The notes beneath the pieces are model-generated. The model did no database searches. It was not told where the DNA came from and was given only the letters and a program-made list of their open reading frames with translations. 64,000 bases of DNA, taken from Lepidurus packardi. Lineage: Eukaryota; Arthropoda; Branchiopoda; Notostraca; Triopsidae. The stretch covers positions 7,068,001 to 7,132,000 of the forward strand of contig JAKZAN010000005.1 of NCBI GenBank assembly GCA_023053545.1. The letters run 5' to 3'. Both the position numbers and the translations under genes were made by a program. Shown piece by piece: positions 54,001 to 64,000 of the stretch; the first letter of the stretch is position 1; every line of letters starts with the position of its first letter.

Positions 54001-54915
54001 CGTCTCATTTTGCATACCAAGCTTCCAAATCCACATTATCGTCCCGAGTTACAAGCGCAAACTACGCTAATTAATTTTACAGTTACCCGAGCTGGTTTGG
54101 AAGAGCAGTTGTTGGCAGAAGTGGGTGCGCATGGAGAGACCGGACTTGGAACAGCGTAGAGTAGGTTGCGTTTACAGTCGAAGGAATTCGTGTTGATTTT
54201 TTCTTTTGGGGTTAGGCCGAGCTGATTAAGCAAGAGAACGATTTCAAAATTTCCTTGAAGAAACTGGAAGATGATTTATTGCTCCGTTTATCGAAAGCAG
54301 AAGGACAGTTTTTGGCAGACGCTTGTTTAGTGGATTCGTTAGAAAACACCAAGAGAACTTCTACAGATATTGCGGCGAGAGCTTTGGAGGCTTCCAATGC
54401 TGCCGTGCTTATCAACGAAATAAGAGAATTATATAGACCAGCAGCTTCTCGGGCTTCTTTGTTGTATTTCGTAATCAGTGAACTACATCAGCTCAATCCA
54501 ATCTATCAATTCTCGTTGAAGGTGTGAAAACCAAGACGAGATGTTTAAAAAAAAAAATCATGACATGTTTTTTCTTCTTTTTCTGATACAGGCATTTGTA
54601 GGTGTTTTCCAGAAAGCTATCGAAAGAGCTGCTCCCTGTCATGAAGTGTCGACTCGCGTAAACCACCTCATTGAGGAAATAACCTACTCCATTTTCTCGT
54701 ACACCTCCCGTGGTCTCTTTGAACAAGATAAGCTCGTTTTCACCGCCCAAATGGCTTTTCAGGTTTGAGCTTAACTTTTATAACCAGTTTATTATCTTCA
54801 GTTTTCTAATGTTAGATTTTATTGGCGGCTGGAGAAATTGACGCTATGGAGCTAGACTTTTTGTTACGTTTTTCCCGTAAGCTCCAGCGTTTCGAGTCAA
54901 GTCGACTTCTTATCT
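42042..54915 (+). CDS. Axonemal dynein heavy chain, outer-arm DNAH9/11/17 type (3' truncated by gap)
   Basis: Twenty exons give about 3,780 of roughly 4,450 residues: 42042-42182, 42253-42507, 42610-42902, 42991-43136, 43221-44398, 44463-45272, 45374-46039, 46143-48037, 48093-48228, 48306-49901, 49998-50171, 50264-51145, 51308-52873, 52937-53079, 53139-53308, 53366-53869, 53955-54160, 54216-54521, 54592-54762 and 54816 to the gap. It is a ciliary motor ATPase. Order: DHC N1 and N2 tail; AAA1 P-loop [13 protein letters not shown]2 [12 protein letters not shown]3 [12 protein letters not shown]4 GVGGSGKQS; stalk coiled coil and microtubule-binding domain; AAA5 ([23 protein letters not shown]); start of AAA6. 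Three single-base frameshifts (52108-52113, 52328-52330, 54123-54125) break the frame. The exon 3/4 junction is the least certain. Confidence 0.93.
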
Positions 54916-55015
54916 NNNNNNNNNNNNNNNNNNNNNNNNNNNNNNNNNNNNNNNNNNNNNNNNNNNNNNNNNNNNNNNNNNNNNNNNNNNNNNNNNNNNN
55001 NNNNNNNNNNNNNNN
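54916..55015. other. Assembly gap (100 N)
   Basis: Exactly 100 N, the conventional size for a gap of unknown length. It cuts the dynein gene on the left and exon 8 of the second KLHL copy on the right. Confidence 0.99.
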
Positions 55016-56911
55016 TCTGTGTGACCCTTGCCAGCCGCCTACTGCAAACAAACAACCATCTAAGACTGTCAATCCTTTAGGAACAAGAATTAAACTTGAT
55101 TCAAATGAGAATTATTTTATTTTTACCTAATTCTGAGCGTGGTACCAGCATGGGAGGCATTTGCTGCCAGGCATCACAGCAAAGAGGATCGTACCTCCAC
55201 AAAAAATTGGATACGTTGCCATCAGGAAACTCTCCACCCGCCAAGAAAAGCACGTTATGCCCCGACACAGCCAATCCATGTTTACTTAATATTATCAGCC
55301 TCATTAGAACCAATTTTTGTCGATAATTTTTTGGGGAAAATACCTTAAGGCGTAGGGTAAACAGGCTAGTACTTGCCATTGCCTTTTGACTGGATTGTAA
55401 CATTCTACGGATCGTAATACGACTTTATCATCTTCTCCACCTGCGGCCACAATAACCTAATAAAGTCAAGCGTTTAAGTTTTTTGTTCCATTTTGTTTTT
55501 TTCCGATTAGATCAGTTTAAAGATAAGAAGACGAACGAAATAAAATGCACACATAAAAGAAAAAAATAGCGAGATCTTTAAATAAATTCGTACCTGAAGT
55601 GTATGCGCATTATCTCGCAGCCTGGTACGAGCACAGTGCAATTCTGGGCGACGATCTGGGAGCAAATGGTACAGGCGGGATTCTTCAAGCAATTCTAGGC
55701 ATCGAGACGAAGCAGTGATACATTCTTCGCACGCTATATAATCGTGGAGAAAATATGGGCTAATCAGAGGCAATCGTACGTGTTCTAATACCTGGAGCAA
55801 AAGACCTGTAAGCTAGTTTAAGAAATAATCTAGGCAGCTACTTCATAGAACATTTCATTTCTCAAGGAATCGTGCTTCAGCCAACGCAGAACTGCTAAAA
55901 AGACAGACTCTTCTTTGTCCGCGTTCAGGCCATCGTGGCGGATAATTTCAACTAGTCTTTGGGCACTTAAGGCTAGAAATTCTTCTTGTTCAGCAACAGC
56001 CATAAAGTTCCTAAGAAAGAAATTATTTTCAAAAGAACCGAAAGAATGGGACTGATGTATAATTTGCACTGTAAAGTGAAGGCTTCAGCTCTTTCTTGCA
56101 GCTGCGAGCAGCCGTGAGTCTCAGCGAAACATTGAATACCAACGCAATTGGAAGCGTCCATATGTTCTTCCAAAAACCTGCAACATGCATCCTTAACGCA
56201 CAAAATCTAAAAAAGCAACTAAAGATCTACGTTTTAGATTCACGAACTTAGATTACTTGAAGGAGATTCGAAGCTGAAAGTAGGTTTTGTACATTGGCTT
56301 GAGTAATGACAACCTGGCTGGTATACGCATATTGCAGCAACAGGCAAATGCTACAAGCATCCACACCGTTTAATGTGACAACTTCTTGTTGGGATTCCGC
56401 TAATGTGCTTGTGAACATGGCTTTGAAATATGGACTTGCTGCCGCTAATACGGCTCGATGGCCAGGGTATTCTTCATGGTCTACTTTTAAAATTACGTCA
56501 CAGAATTGACGAGATAATCTGAGTTCATTCAACCCCTCCAATACCTAGTAAAGAAAGCGACTGAAACGTGCTTCCCAGAGAGCCCTTTGATTGGAAATTT
56601 ACCGAGCTTGAATGAGACGACTTGCAGAACTTATACTCATCCGAGCTAGGGCCATCGAACTCAGCAACAGTACTAGAATCGCTATCGGATCCATTGTCTG
56701 CAGTTGTGTAGGTATGATCCACGTGAGGTGAGCTCATCAAAGCGTTTAATATCGCTGCTCGAGGCGAAGATCCTACTGGCATCCGTGGGTTAAATCTCCG
56801 CAAAGGAACACCATTAGCTGGGGCATGATGGTCGCGAAGTACGTTCATCATGTGCTGCAAAGTTGGGTTGGCGTTTAGCATATAAGCTCCACGTGAACGA
56901 TAAGCGCGCAT
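55016..56911 (-). CDS. KLHL protein, second copy, 3' part missing
   Basis: This is the same as 34046-35941: exons 1-7 and the first 59 nt of exon 8 (56911-56603, 56544-56257, 56206-56070, 56010-55842, 55791-55594, 55456-55344, 55284-55127, 55074-55016). The remaining Kelch repeats are lost in the gap. Probably not a separate gene. Confidence 0.88.
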
Positions 56912-57399
56912 TCTTTTCTTAAAGGCCAAAGCTTATTAAATCTCTTACGATATCATATTACCCCCATTTTTCTTGTGGTCATTAGCCAGTTCAACGAACA
57001 CAACACAAGCAACCTTTTAGGTTCCAAACAGGCGGCGCTCGTCTGAGGCCACGCCTATTGAAATTTAACAACCAATGATGTGTGATGTGCGAAATGTTTT
57101 TTTTCTTTAATCTTTAATGGATTAAGTATAAAATTAACGGATATAAAACAAAGAACATGACCAGATAAAAAGAAATCATGAACAAAGATGTTTGGTGTTT
57201 TAATATATGAAACATGTGTAAATACAAGATTCTAAAAGCTGCTCGACAACTCGTTCCTTCTAAAAAGCTGAGAAAAAGGCTAACACCATATAGTATGACA
57301 CATCAAGCATCAACATACAATCATTCCTATACAGCAAAAATCTAATCCATTCTTTTTTGTGTTCAGATTTTCGGATGAAGTAATATTTTTTCGTTTAAT

Positions 57400-59747
57400 T
57401 CATGGCAAATTTCCATCCAGTTCGTTATCAGCTTTCGGCAAAAGCTTCTTGGTAGATCCTGCCGAACTGAAACTCTCTCCGGATGACCGTAAGGAAGCGT
57501 GACTCAATGGTTGCGGGGTGCCAGGAGTGGAATTAGTTGATGATCCAGTTTTGGGCGAGTGTAAACGTTCAGTGCCGCTTTTAACTCTTCTAAGCCCGCC
57601 ATTTACCTTCTGGCTTTTATGACCCACAGATCGTCTTCCCAGGCTGCTTAATTGCGACTGGGAATGAACAGATTGGGTTTGGCTTAGCAGCAAGGCATTC
57701 ACAGCCTCTACTTTAGCTTTCAACTTGCCCTGCCCATTCCCGTCTTCCAAGGCTGTGGAATCTGTTTCCATCTCATACTCGGGGTCAAATTCTCGTTCGA
57801 TCTTTCTTTCCAAGTTCAGAGTTTCTCCCACAGAAGCCAAAATTTCCCCGCATGTAGGACAGTCTTCCTCGGAATGCTCTAGGTGTAAATTATCTTTCCC
57901 AATTTCGCTTACAACCTCGACAGAGGAAGGTAGAGTTTCTTCTGGATTAAATTCCAGCTTCCTGGCAATACTTTCTTCTAAGCCTGCTTCAATGCTTGAA
58001 GGTGACGCCAAGTCCTTGCTACGATGACGTCCTGATTGGCTTCGAGAACTGCTTCTTCGAGCTGCAAAGTTGGCCGGAATCTACACATCAATTTTGAACA
58101 TAGATTCCACGAATATTTTTTTTCGAGTTTGTTACTTCTTCTGGCTGAATAATGCCATTAATATTGGACATAGTTGACGGACTTCGCACAGGCTTCCGAA
58201 CCCTTAAAAAAATTGTTTACGAGAAAAGAAATGACGAGCCATGCTGTACTTTTTACTGCCGTTCTCTTCACTGTCTCTAGCAAACAAGTATGGCCCATTT
58301 AAAGCTTCCACTAACGCCACAGCTTCGTATCCAGCCGGAATTCCTTCTTGGTTAGCTGGGGCACTGTTTTCGGCACTTGGGTCCCTCCCTTCAACGATTT
58401 TCTGAACCGCGCGTATTTGTAAAAGCGCTCGGAAAGGAACGCGGCATATTGGACAGTTATTTGCCTACCGAAAACTCATTGCTTATGAAATTAAGTAGGT
58501 TAACTGCAAGAACCTGATAACGTAAAGAATCAGCGCAGGCACTGCACAAACACAAATGTCGACAAGGTAAAATCAGGGTATCTCGTACATCTGACATGCA
58601 AATAATGCACTCCGACGCATTATCATCCAAATCGTCGCCAATACTCTAAAAAAATGTGCGACTTGATTTCACTTCTAAGGTAGGAAGCATTACCTTTATA
58701 TTCTCGTTATGCTTATTTTCAATGCCATAAATTTCTTGCAGCAAATAGCACAGGCCATCCACAAATAACTTTTGTTTTAGAGGTTTAATAAAGTACGAGC
58801 CATCTGTGTGCTTTTCTACGACCGCATAAGTCGTGTGAGATTGGCGAGGGTCTGAAATAGAATATTTAAAACAAAGCTGCTGAGTTAAAGTGTGTTTTCA
58901 CCTTCTCCTTCTTCGGCGACGACTTGGATTGCCACTGGGATTAATTCAGTATCAAAACTGAAAGATAAATCTTCTTCGTTAAATAACGCAGGGTAAAATA
59001 CATGCGAAGGTTGGGTAAACTGTTGGTTAGCACCCATAGGATAAAAATAAGGTCCAGCTTTGCAGGTATCATGCCTGGACCGGTACCTATAGCGAAAATA
59101 CACGATATAACGGCATTACTAAATACGTATAGAAGTCTTACATGACACCTTGGCTTTGTACTTCTTCAAAGCAAAAGTAATGTATGGAAACTGAGCAAGG
59201 TATGTCACTATCGAGCATAAATTCGATATTGAAGCCCACGTTCTCAGGAGTACTTTGTAACGTGTCATCTTTCGATGGATCTAAAGGGGCTTTGACAAGG
59301 CGTAGAGATTCCTTCCGTATGTTAACTAATGCTTTTAAGGTTCGGGTTGGATCGTTGGCTTGCGGAGCAGCATAGGGAAACTGAAATATATATGACAGAG
59401 ATGTTTAAGTTCAGGGTCTTTTCTTTAGCTTTCTAGAGGGAGGTTTTACCGGGGCGGGCCGGCCACCCAGAAGATTTATATCAGAATTATCGCCAAATAA
59501 GTAAGCTTCTGGAAGCTGCACATCGAAACGCTCTCCCCCCATGATAAAATGACTACCAAAGAAGCTTCCTGTACAAAATAAAATTTCACTACTAACGTAA
59601 ATTAAATAAAATTAGAACAACCAAAATAATAAAAGAGTATGCTATAAATAAGGTATAACCATTTTTGGGAGGGTAGTGATAAGCGAAATTCGGGCGAACG
59701 ATAATCTCCTCTTCATCGGCTTCCAGCCTGCTATTGAAAAGACCCAT
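57400..59747 (-). CDS. MGRN1/RNF157, second copy
   Basis: All nine exons of the gene at 36430-38777 recur here with identical translations (first exon 59747-59660, last exon 58080-57400). Because introns and flanks are also unchanged, this is most simply the same locus assembled twice. Confidence 0.88.
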
Positions 59748-60911
59748 TTTATTACAAAAAATAGTGTAAAACTGCACAGCTATTATTCCTAATAGCACTG
59801 CCGATCCCCCGAATCCTTATTTTTATTTTTATATAGATTTATAAATACGAGTATCCGTCACCTAGTGGTGAACATAATTACTTTAACATAGATGCAGCGC
59901 GCTTTATCTTTTAAAATACATATATTTACAATGGCAAAATTCCACGCTTCAATAAACGATTACGGTTTTTCGTATGTAAAAAACTACATGTATCTAGTAT
60001 ATAAGAGGTATGTACGCCCACAGGAAAAATGTTGAATGTAAATCGCCAAGTTGTGATTCATGCCAAAATTGACCTTTAAATCTTGGACATATTGACCTGA
60101 AAACCACATTATATAGTTGAAAATCATGTGAAATTAATGTTGATGTAGTTTAGTTGAATTAGGAAAAAAGTAATTTTTGACCATCATGCAAATACCTACT
60201 AAGTAAGAGAGGTATATATGTCTACAGATGCAAAGGATTGAAAACTGTAAAAAAAAAAATTTATTGTGAATCGTAAAATTGGACCTTTGGAGTGCTCACC
60301 TGCTCTCCAATATGTTTTATATGTACAAAGGTAATGTTTTCTTAGACGCGAGAGGTGTCTACGTCTACAGGTATACAATAGGAAAAAATAAAAAAATTTG
60401 AGTGTGAATCGCAAAATAGACGGCGCGTATAAGATTTAAAAATACACATACTAATGGATTTTTATAAAAATTGAGATCCTTAGTACATTTTTTCTGATTT
60501 TGACAGCACCGTACAATCCCTCGACCCTTTTAGCGTACTTTTTTCTTCTTTTCTTTAACGCCTCTGCATTTGAAAGGAAGGGTTTAATCTATGATTTAAA
60601 AGGAAATAGTGAGTAACCTCTGTGTGGTGAGGAGGATAGGGATTGAGATAATTCGCCTATGTCGATAAGCGTTTTTTTTTTTTTAGTATTATCGTGGTTA
60701 AGTTATCAGTTAGTCAGAAAATGCACAACTCCATCCGTTCGTTTCGTACATATTGCCTGCGTGCGGTTTACATAAACCTAACCAAGTTGTTTCTTTTTAG
60801 AGTCTTTTTAGCTCTGCCATTTTCAGTAAGACTTTAGCTTAATGAGCCCATTTCGACAGATCAGTAAATGTTCAATAATTATTTGTTGTCTGTTATTTGT
60901 AAGTTACAAGT

Positions 60912-62350
60912 ATGGACGTAATTGACGCCCAAGTGACCTCAGATACTTCCAGACAAGGCCATGCGGAAGTATTAGAATTTAAAGAAAGCCCTCAACAAGA
61001 CATCGTGGAGGTATCAAATGTTGCAAAAATAGACAAAAAAAACATTCGCAATGCGTCCACTCCTGTTATGTAAGCTACCGAAGGGCCATTGTTTTACAAT
61101 TATTAATTCTGAGTTACTTGAACTAGCGGAAATACGAATGTGCTCGAGTATGATTTGAACTATTATATGCAACATAAAAAGCGGGGTCACGCTTATATTT
61201 TCCACCACGTCAAATATATGCCTCACCTATGTATCAAGAAGCGGAAAGATACCAACTCTGATTTGGAAGCAATGAAAAAAGTTCTGGACGTTCTCGGCTT
61301 CGATGTCAAGTGGTTTACGGATGCCAATCGAGAAAAGGTGTCTGAAAAGATCGTCAAGCGTAAGTCGTCACATATAAGCCTTTCTTTATTCTACTACAAC
61401 ATACAATTACTATTTCAGTATCAAAAATGGACCACTCGGATTCTGATTGCGTACTAATTGCGGTGTTTACACACGGAGAACGAGACAAACTTTACGCGTG
61501 TGATGGCAAATACAAACCTACAGTATTATGGGAGCCTTTTCTACCAAGCAATTGCCCTTCCTTAGCCGGAAAACCAAAAATTATCATCATACAGGTTAGT
61601 CATCAATTGATATATTATCGGAAAAAAAAAAGATCTCAATTATACAAGGCTTGTCGAGGAGCACGAGTTGACGCAGGAACATCTTTTAAAGTGGGAGCCG
61701 ATAGCTCTGGAATGCAAACTGAAATAGACGCAGCTGCTACTCGTTCTGTCGAAAGCGGTATCTTCCCGTTTTCGATACCGTTTCATGCCGATTTAGTGAT
61801 TGCAAGTAGCACACTGCCAGGTAGCTATTAACACATATGGATAATCACTTTATGTGTACCGTCTTTTGTGGTAAAATTAGGTTTCTATTCCTTTCGAAAT
61901 GAACTTAAATCAGTTGACTACTGGTCGATAAGTTTATTTGGAATCTTTCCTTTCTTCGTTCCTCGTGACCTCTTCCAATGGCCAAGTATTGATATCGGCT
62001 ACAAATTTTCTAGAGCTAACCTTTTTTTCTCGGCAGTCTGGATGCGAAATCGGAGAGTGGAGGCGGAAGCAAGCACTAGCACCGACGCAAGTAAGACGCA
62101 ACGTCTTGGCTCCTGGTTTATTCAAACTTTGATCAAGGTACTCGAGGAATTTAGCGATACAGAAGACTTGCTTTCAATGTTAACTATAACAGCCTGTCAA
62201 GTTGCTACCAGGTTTGAAACTTATTCCGATGATGATTACTTAAACCTGAAAAAGCAGATCCCATGTATCCAATCTACGCTCACTCGCAAAGTATTCTTTC
62301 ATCCGAACCCGCCAGCTCCTAAAGCAAACAAAACTTTTAAGCTTTTCTGA
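60912..62350 (+). CDS. Executioner caspase, second copy
   Basis: Exons 60912-61069, 61127-61359, 61419-61594, 61649-61820, 61881-61931 and 62037-62350 repeat the caspase at 39942-41380 with the same active-site residues. Counting both copies would double the caspase number wrongly if the block is an assembly duplicate. Confidence 0.88.
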
Positions 62351-63011
62351 TTGACGTCTATCATCTTAACTACATTAGAAAAGTTCTATCCATGTCTTGC
62401 CTAGTCGTCATTTTGTCCCTAAACACTTTGCTTTCAAAGCAAAAATGTTATTCCTTAATACGTAACAGGTAATTGCGAAATTTCATCTGCTTTTCCTGCA
62501 AGTTGTTGAAAAATAAACTTGTTTATAACGTTTGACTTGAACATCTAACTGAAAGGGTGGGACGTATAATCAAATTGAAACGGTTGGATATACATCCCAC
62601 CCGTCTTTCTTCGTGAGACGTGTGCCCGCTTCTTACAATTGAAGCAAGTACCGTGGTACCGCCTTTCGTATTCCCATGCGTTGTTTACTTGTCTGCAAAT
62701 GTCCAGTCATCGAAAACAAAACTCTTGACAATTAGATCCATTCCCAGGAGTGCGCTATTCATGGATTTTTTTAGATGATTGTCCATAAGCCAGGTCTGAA
62801 AAGTTAGTTTGACAGAACAGAAAGCTAACAACAACTTTAGCTTTAGTGATGTTCTATACAAGGTGTCCAAAGCTACGTTCAAGCAGGTTGATATGGTAAC
62901 ACGACTGACAAACGGGTTGTTTGATCAATGGAAGCAGTTCGAGGCATGATGAAAGTTTTCTTTTGATCAGAGCCATATGTTTCCCATCGTTGAAGCAAGC
63001 AAGGCTGAATC

Positions 63012-64000
63012 ATGGGTGAAAAACCTCCTGAAAACTTACTTAGCGACTCTCGTTTGGAATTTCTCGCAACGGTTGTTCACAAATCCTTGAGGCTAAAAGC
63101 CGACCGATGGGCGAAACTAATTGCAGTTGACGAAGCACGCCGCACAATCCAGGTTCCTTTCCATTATTGTAACTGCCTGACTCACTTTTACATACTATAT
63201 TACTCTCCCCTTTATTTCACAGGAATTTCTTGATCAAGAGGGTATCCCCTTGCTAATTATTAGTCAGACGGGACCGGGAGTACTTTCCGTTTCCAGTGCT
63301 CCAATCAGCCCAAGCAATCCTCTCACTGGACCGGGCGCCTCAAGCTCTCGCTTGAAATCTGTTTATTTTCTCAAGAAAAGGGCCGAAGCTGTATCACGGG
63401 TTGACCCCAGGTCTTCACTCTTGTTTGGCGATATCAGTCCTCAGCCGCTGGAGCAAGTCATGTCTTTCCTTGATGACGTAACTTTCCACTCTCTAATTAC
63501 ATAACCATTCTTGAACCACTGTCACAAAAATCTCTCGTTTTGAATTTTCTTCATTAATATACATTTGAATTATGGGTAGGTTGTGGTTCCTACAATCGAG
63601 AGCTCCGTAACTGAGCAAGGTTACCCTTCTTTAATCGTCCAAGACCTACAACGAGAAGCTCGGGCTCTTCGAGGGGCTGTCGCCCGCGTTAGAGGCACTC
63701 TAGAGGGCCAAACTGTTCTTCCGGTGACTTGGCGAGGGCCACTTGAAAGGGAAGAACACCCACCTTTGACCTCCCGATCAGCCGCTTTCTTGTCTCGAAC
63801 CGACCTTGAGCAAGCGGTGCAAGGCTGGTCGCAGCAACTTGCACCAATCTTGGCAGACGATACGAAAGCTGAGTTTCTTCCTAGAAATTCGCCCCAAGAA
63901 GGCAATACGAAAAACCCCAACAGAACCAAGACTTACCTTTCGTTTGTAAACAGAAATCAGCTACTGGAAGAATAGAGCTCAAGATCTGGAAGGCATTTTT
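63012..64000 (+). CDS. Axonemal dynein heavy chain, second copy of the 5' end
   Basis: Exons 63012-63152, 63223-63477, 63580-63872 and the start of exon 4 (63961 to the window end) repeat 42042-43030. If the right-hand contig continues, the missing 3' end of the dynein gene may lie beyond the window. Confidence 0.88.

Larger units (their letters stand above)
55016..64000. repeat. Copy of 34046-43030 (offset 20970), probable unmerged contig overlap
   Basis: From the first base after the gap, the sequence repeats 34046 onward. Every position compared and every translated frame in the block matches with the constant offset 20970, including introns and spacers (56912-57399, 59748-60911, 62351-63011). 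The block still matches at the window end, so its right limit is unknown. A real recent tandem duplication is possible but would not explain why the block starts exactly at a gap. Confidence 0.95.

Noticed and set aside
52108-54125. Programmed +1 frameshifting or a dynein pseudogene
   Set aside because: There are three unrelated sites, all an extra G in a G run close to a contig end, with otherwise conserved dynein sequence and splice sites. Sequencing error is simpler.
55016-64000. Genuine tandem duplication creating second caspase and MGRN1 genes
   Set aside because: The copy starts exactly at an N gap and is identical in introns and spacers; an unmerged contig overlap explains this better, though read depth would settle it.

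Overview
This is nuclear DNA from a compact-genome animal. Genes are split by short introns (mostly about 45-100 bp, GT-AG) and lie head-to-head or tail-to-tail with gaps often under 300 bp. The gene set is metazoan: executioner caspase, MAP2K3/6, sphingosine kinase, BTB-Kelch, MGRN1/RNF157, ZFR, linker histone H1. An outer-arm axonemal dynein heavy chain implies motile cilia or flagella. A small arthropod or similar ecdysozoan fits, but I cannot name the species. The exon models were built by hand from splice signals and reading phase; apart from the partial PIGY-like gene and the frameshifted 3' half of the dynein, each keeps an open frame across every junction proposed.

Layout. 1-10453: no recognisable gene, only low-complexity tracts and one perfect palindrome. 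10454-14718: MUL1 (+), CTU1 (-), a PIGY-like exon (-) ending 21 bp before CTU1, and a spliced histone H1 gene (-). 14719-16999: mostly empty, with hints of an unrecognised + strand gene. 17000-25459: MAP2K3/6, an eight-finger C2H2 protein and the 14-exon ZFR gene, all on the minus strand. 25848-33005: alternating pairs FDXR(+)/CNPY3-4(-), NUDT8(+)/RPL18(-) and sphingosine kinase(+), with short shared promoters between divergent starts. 33250-38777: KLHL and MGRN1/RNF157 (-). 39942-41380: caspase (+). 42042-54915: axonemal dynein heavy chain (+), cut by a 100-N gap inside AAA5/AAA6.

Assembly. After the gap, 55016-64000 repeats 34046-43030 at a constant offset of 20970, with no difference seen in the stretches compared. 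The simplest reading is two overlapping contigs (or a haplotig) joined instead of merged. The second KLHL, MGRN1, caspase and dynein start are therefore probably not extra genes. Three single-G frameshifts in the dynein occur only in the last 2.8 kb before the gap, as expected of weakly supported contig-end sequence.

The genes are ordinary housekeeping and signalling loci: mitochondrial (MUL1, FDXR, NUDT8), tRNA thiolation (CTU1), translation (RPL18), chromatin and RNA binding (H1, ZFR), kinase, lipid and caspase signalling, and ciliary motility. I found no convincing undescribed system. The most interesting biology is the possible PIGY-CTU1 dicistronic arrangement, the extended loop in the caspase and the unassigned exon-like segments at 15.0-16.2 kb.
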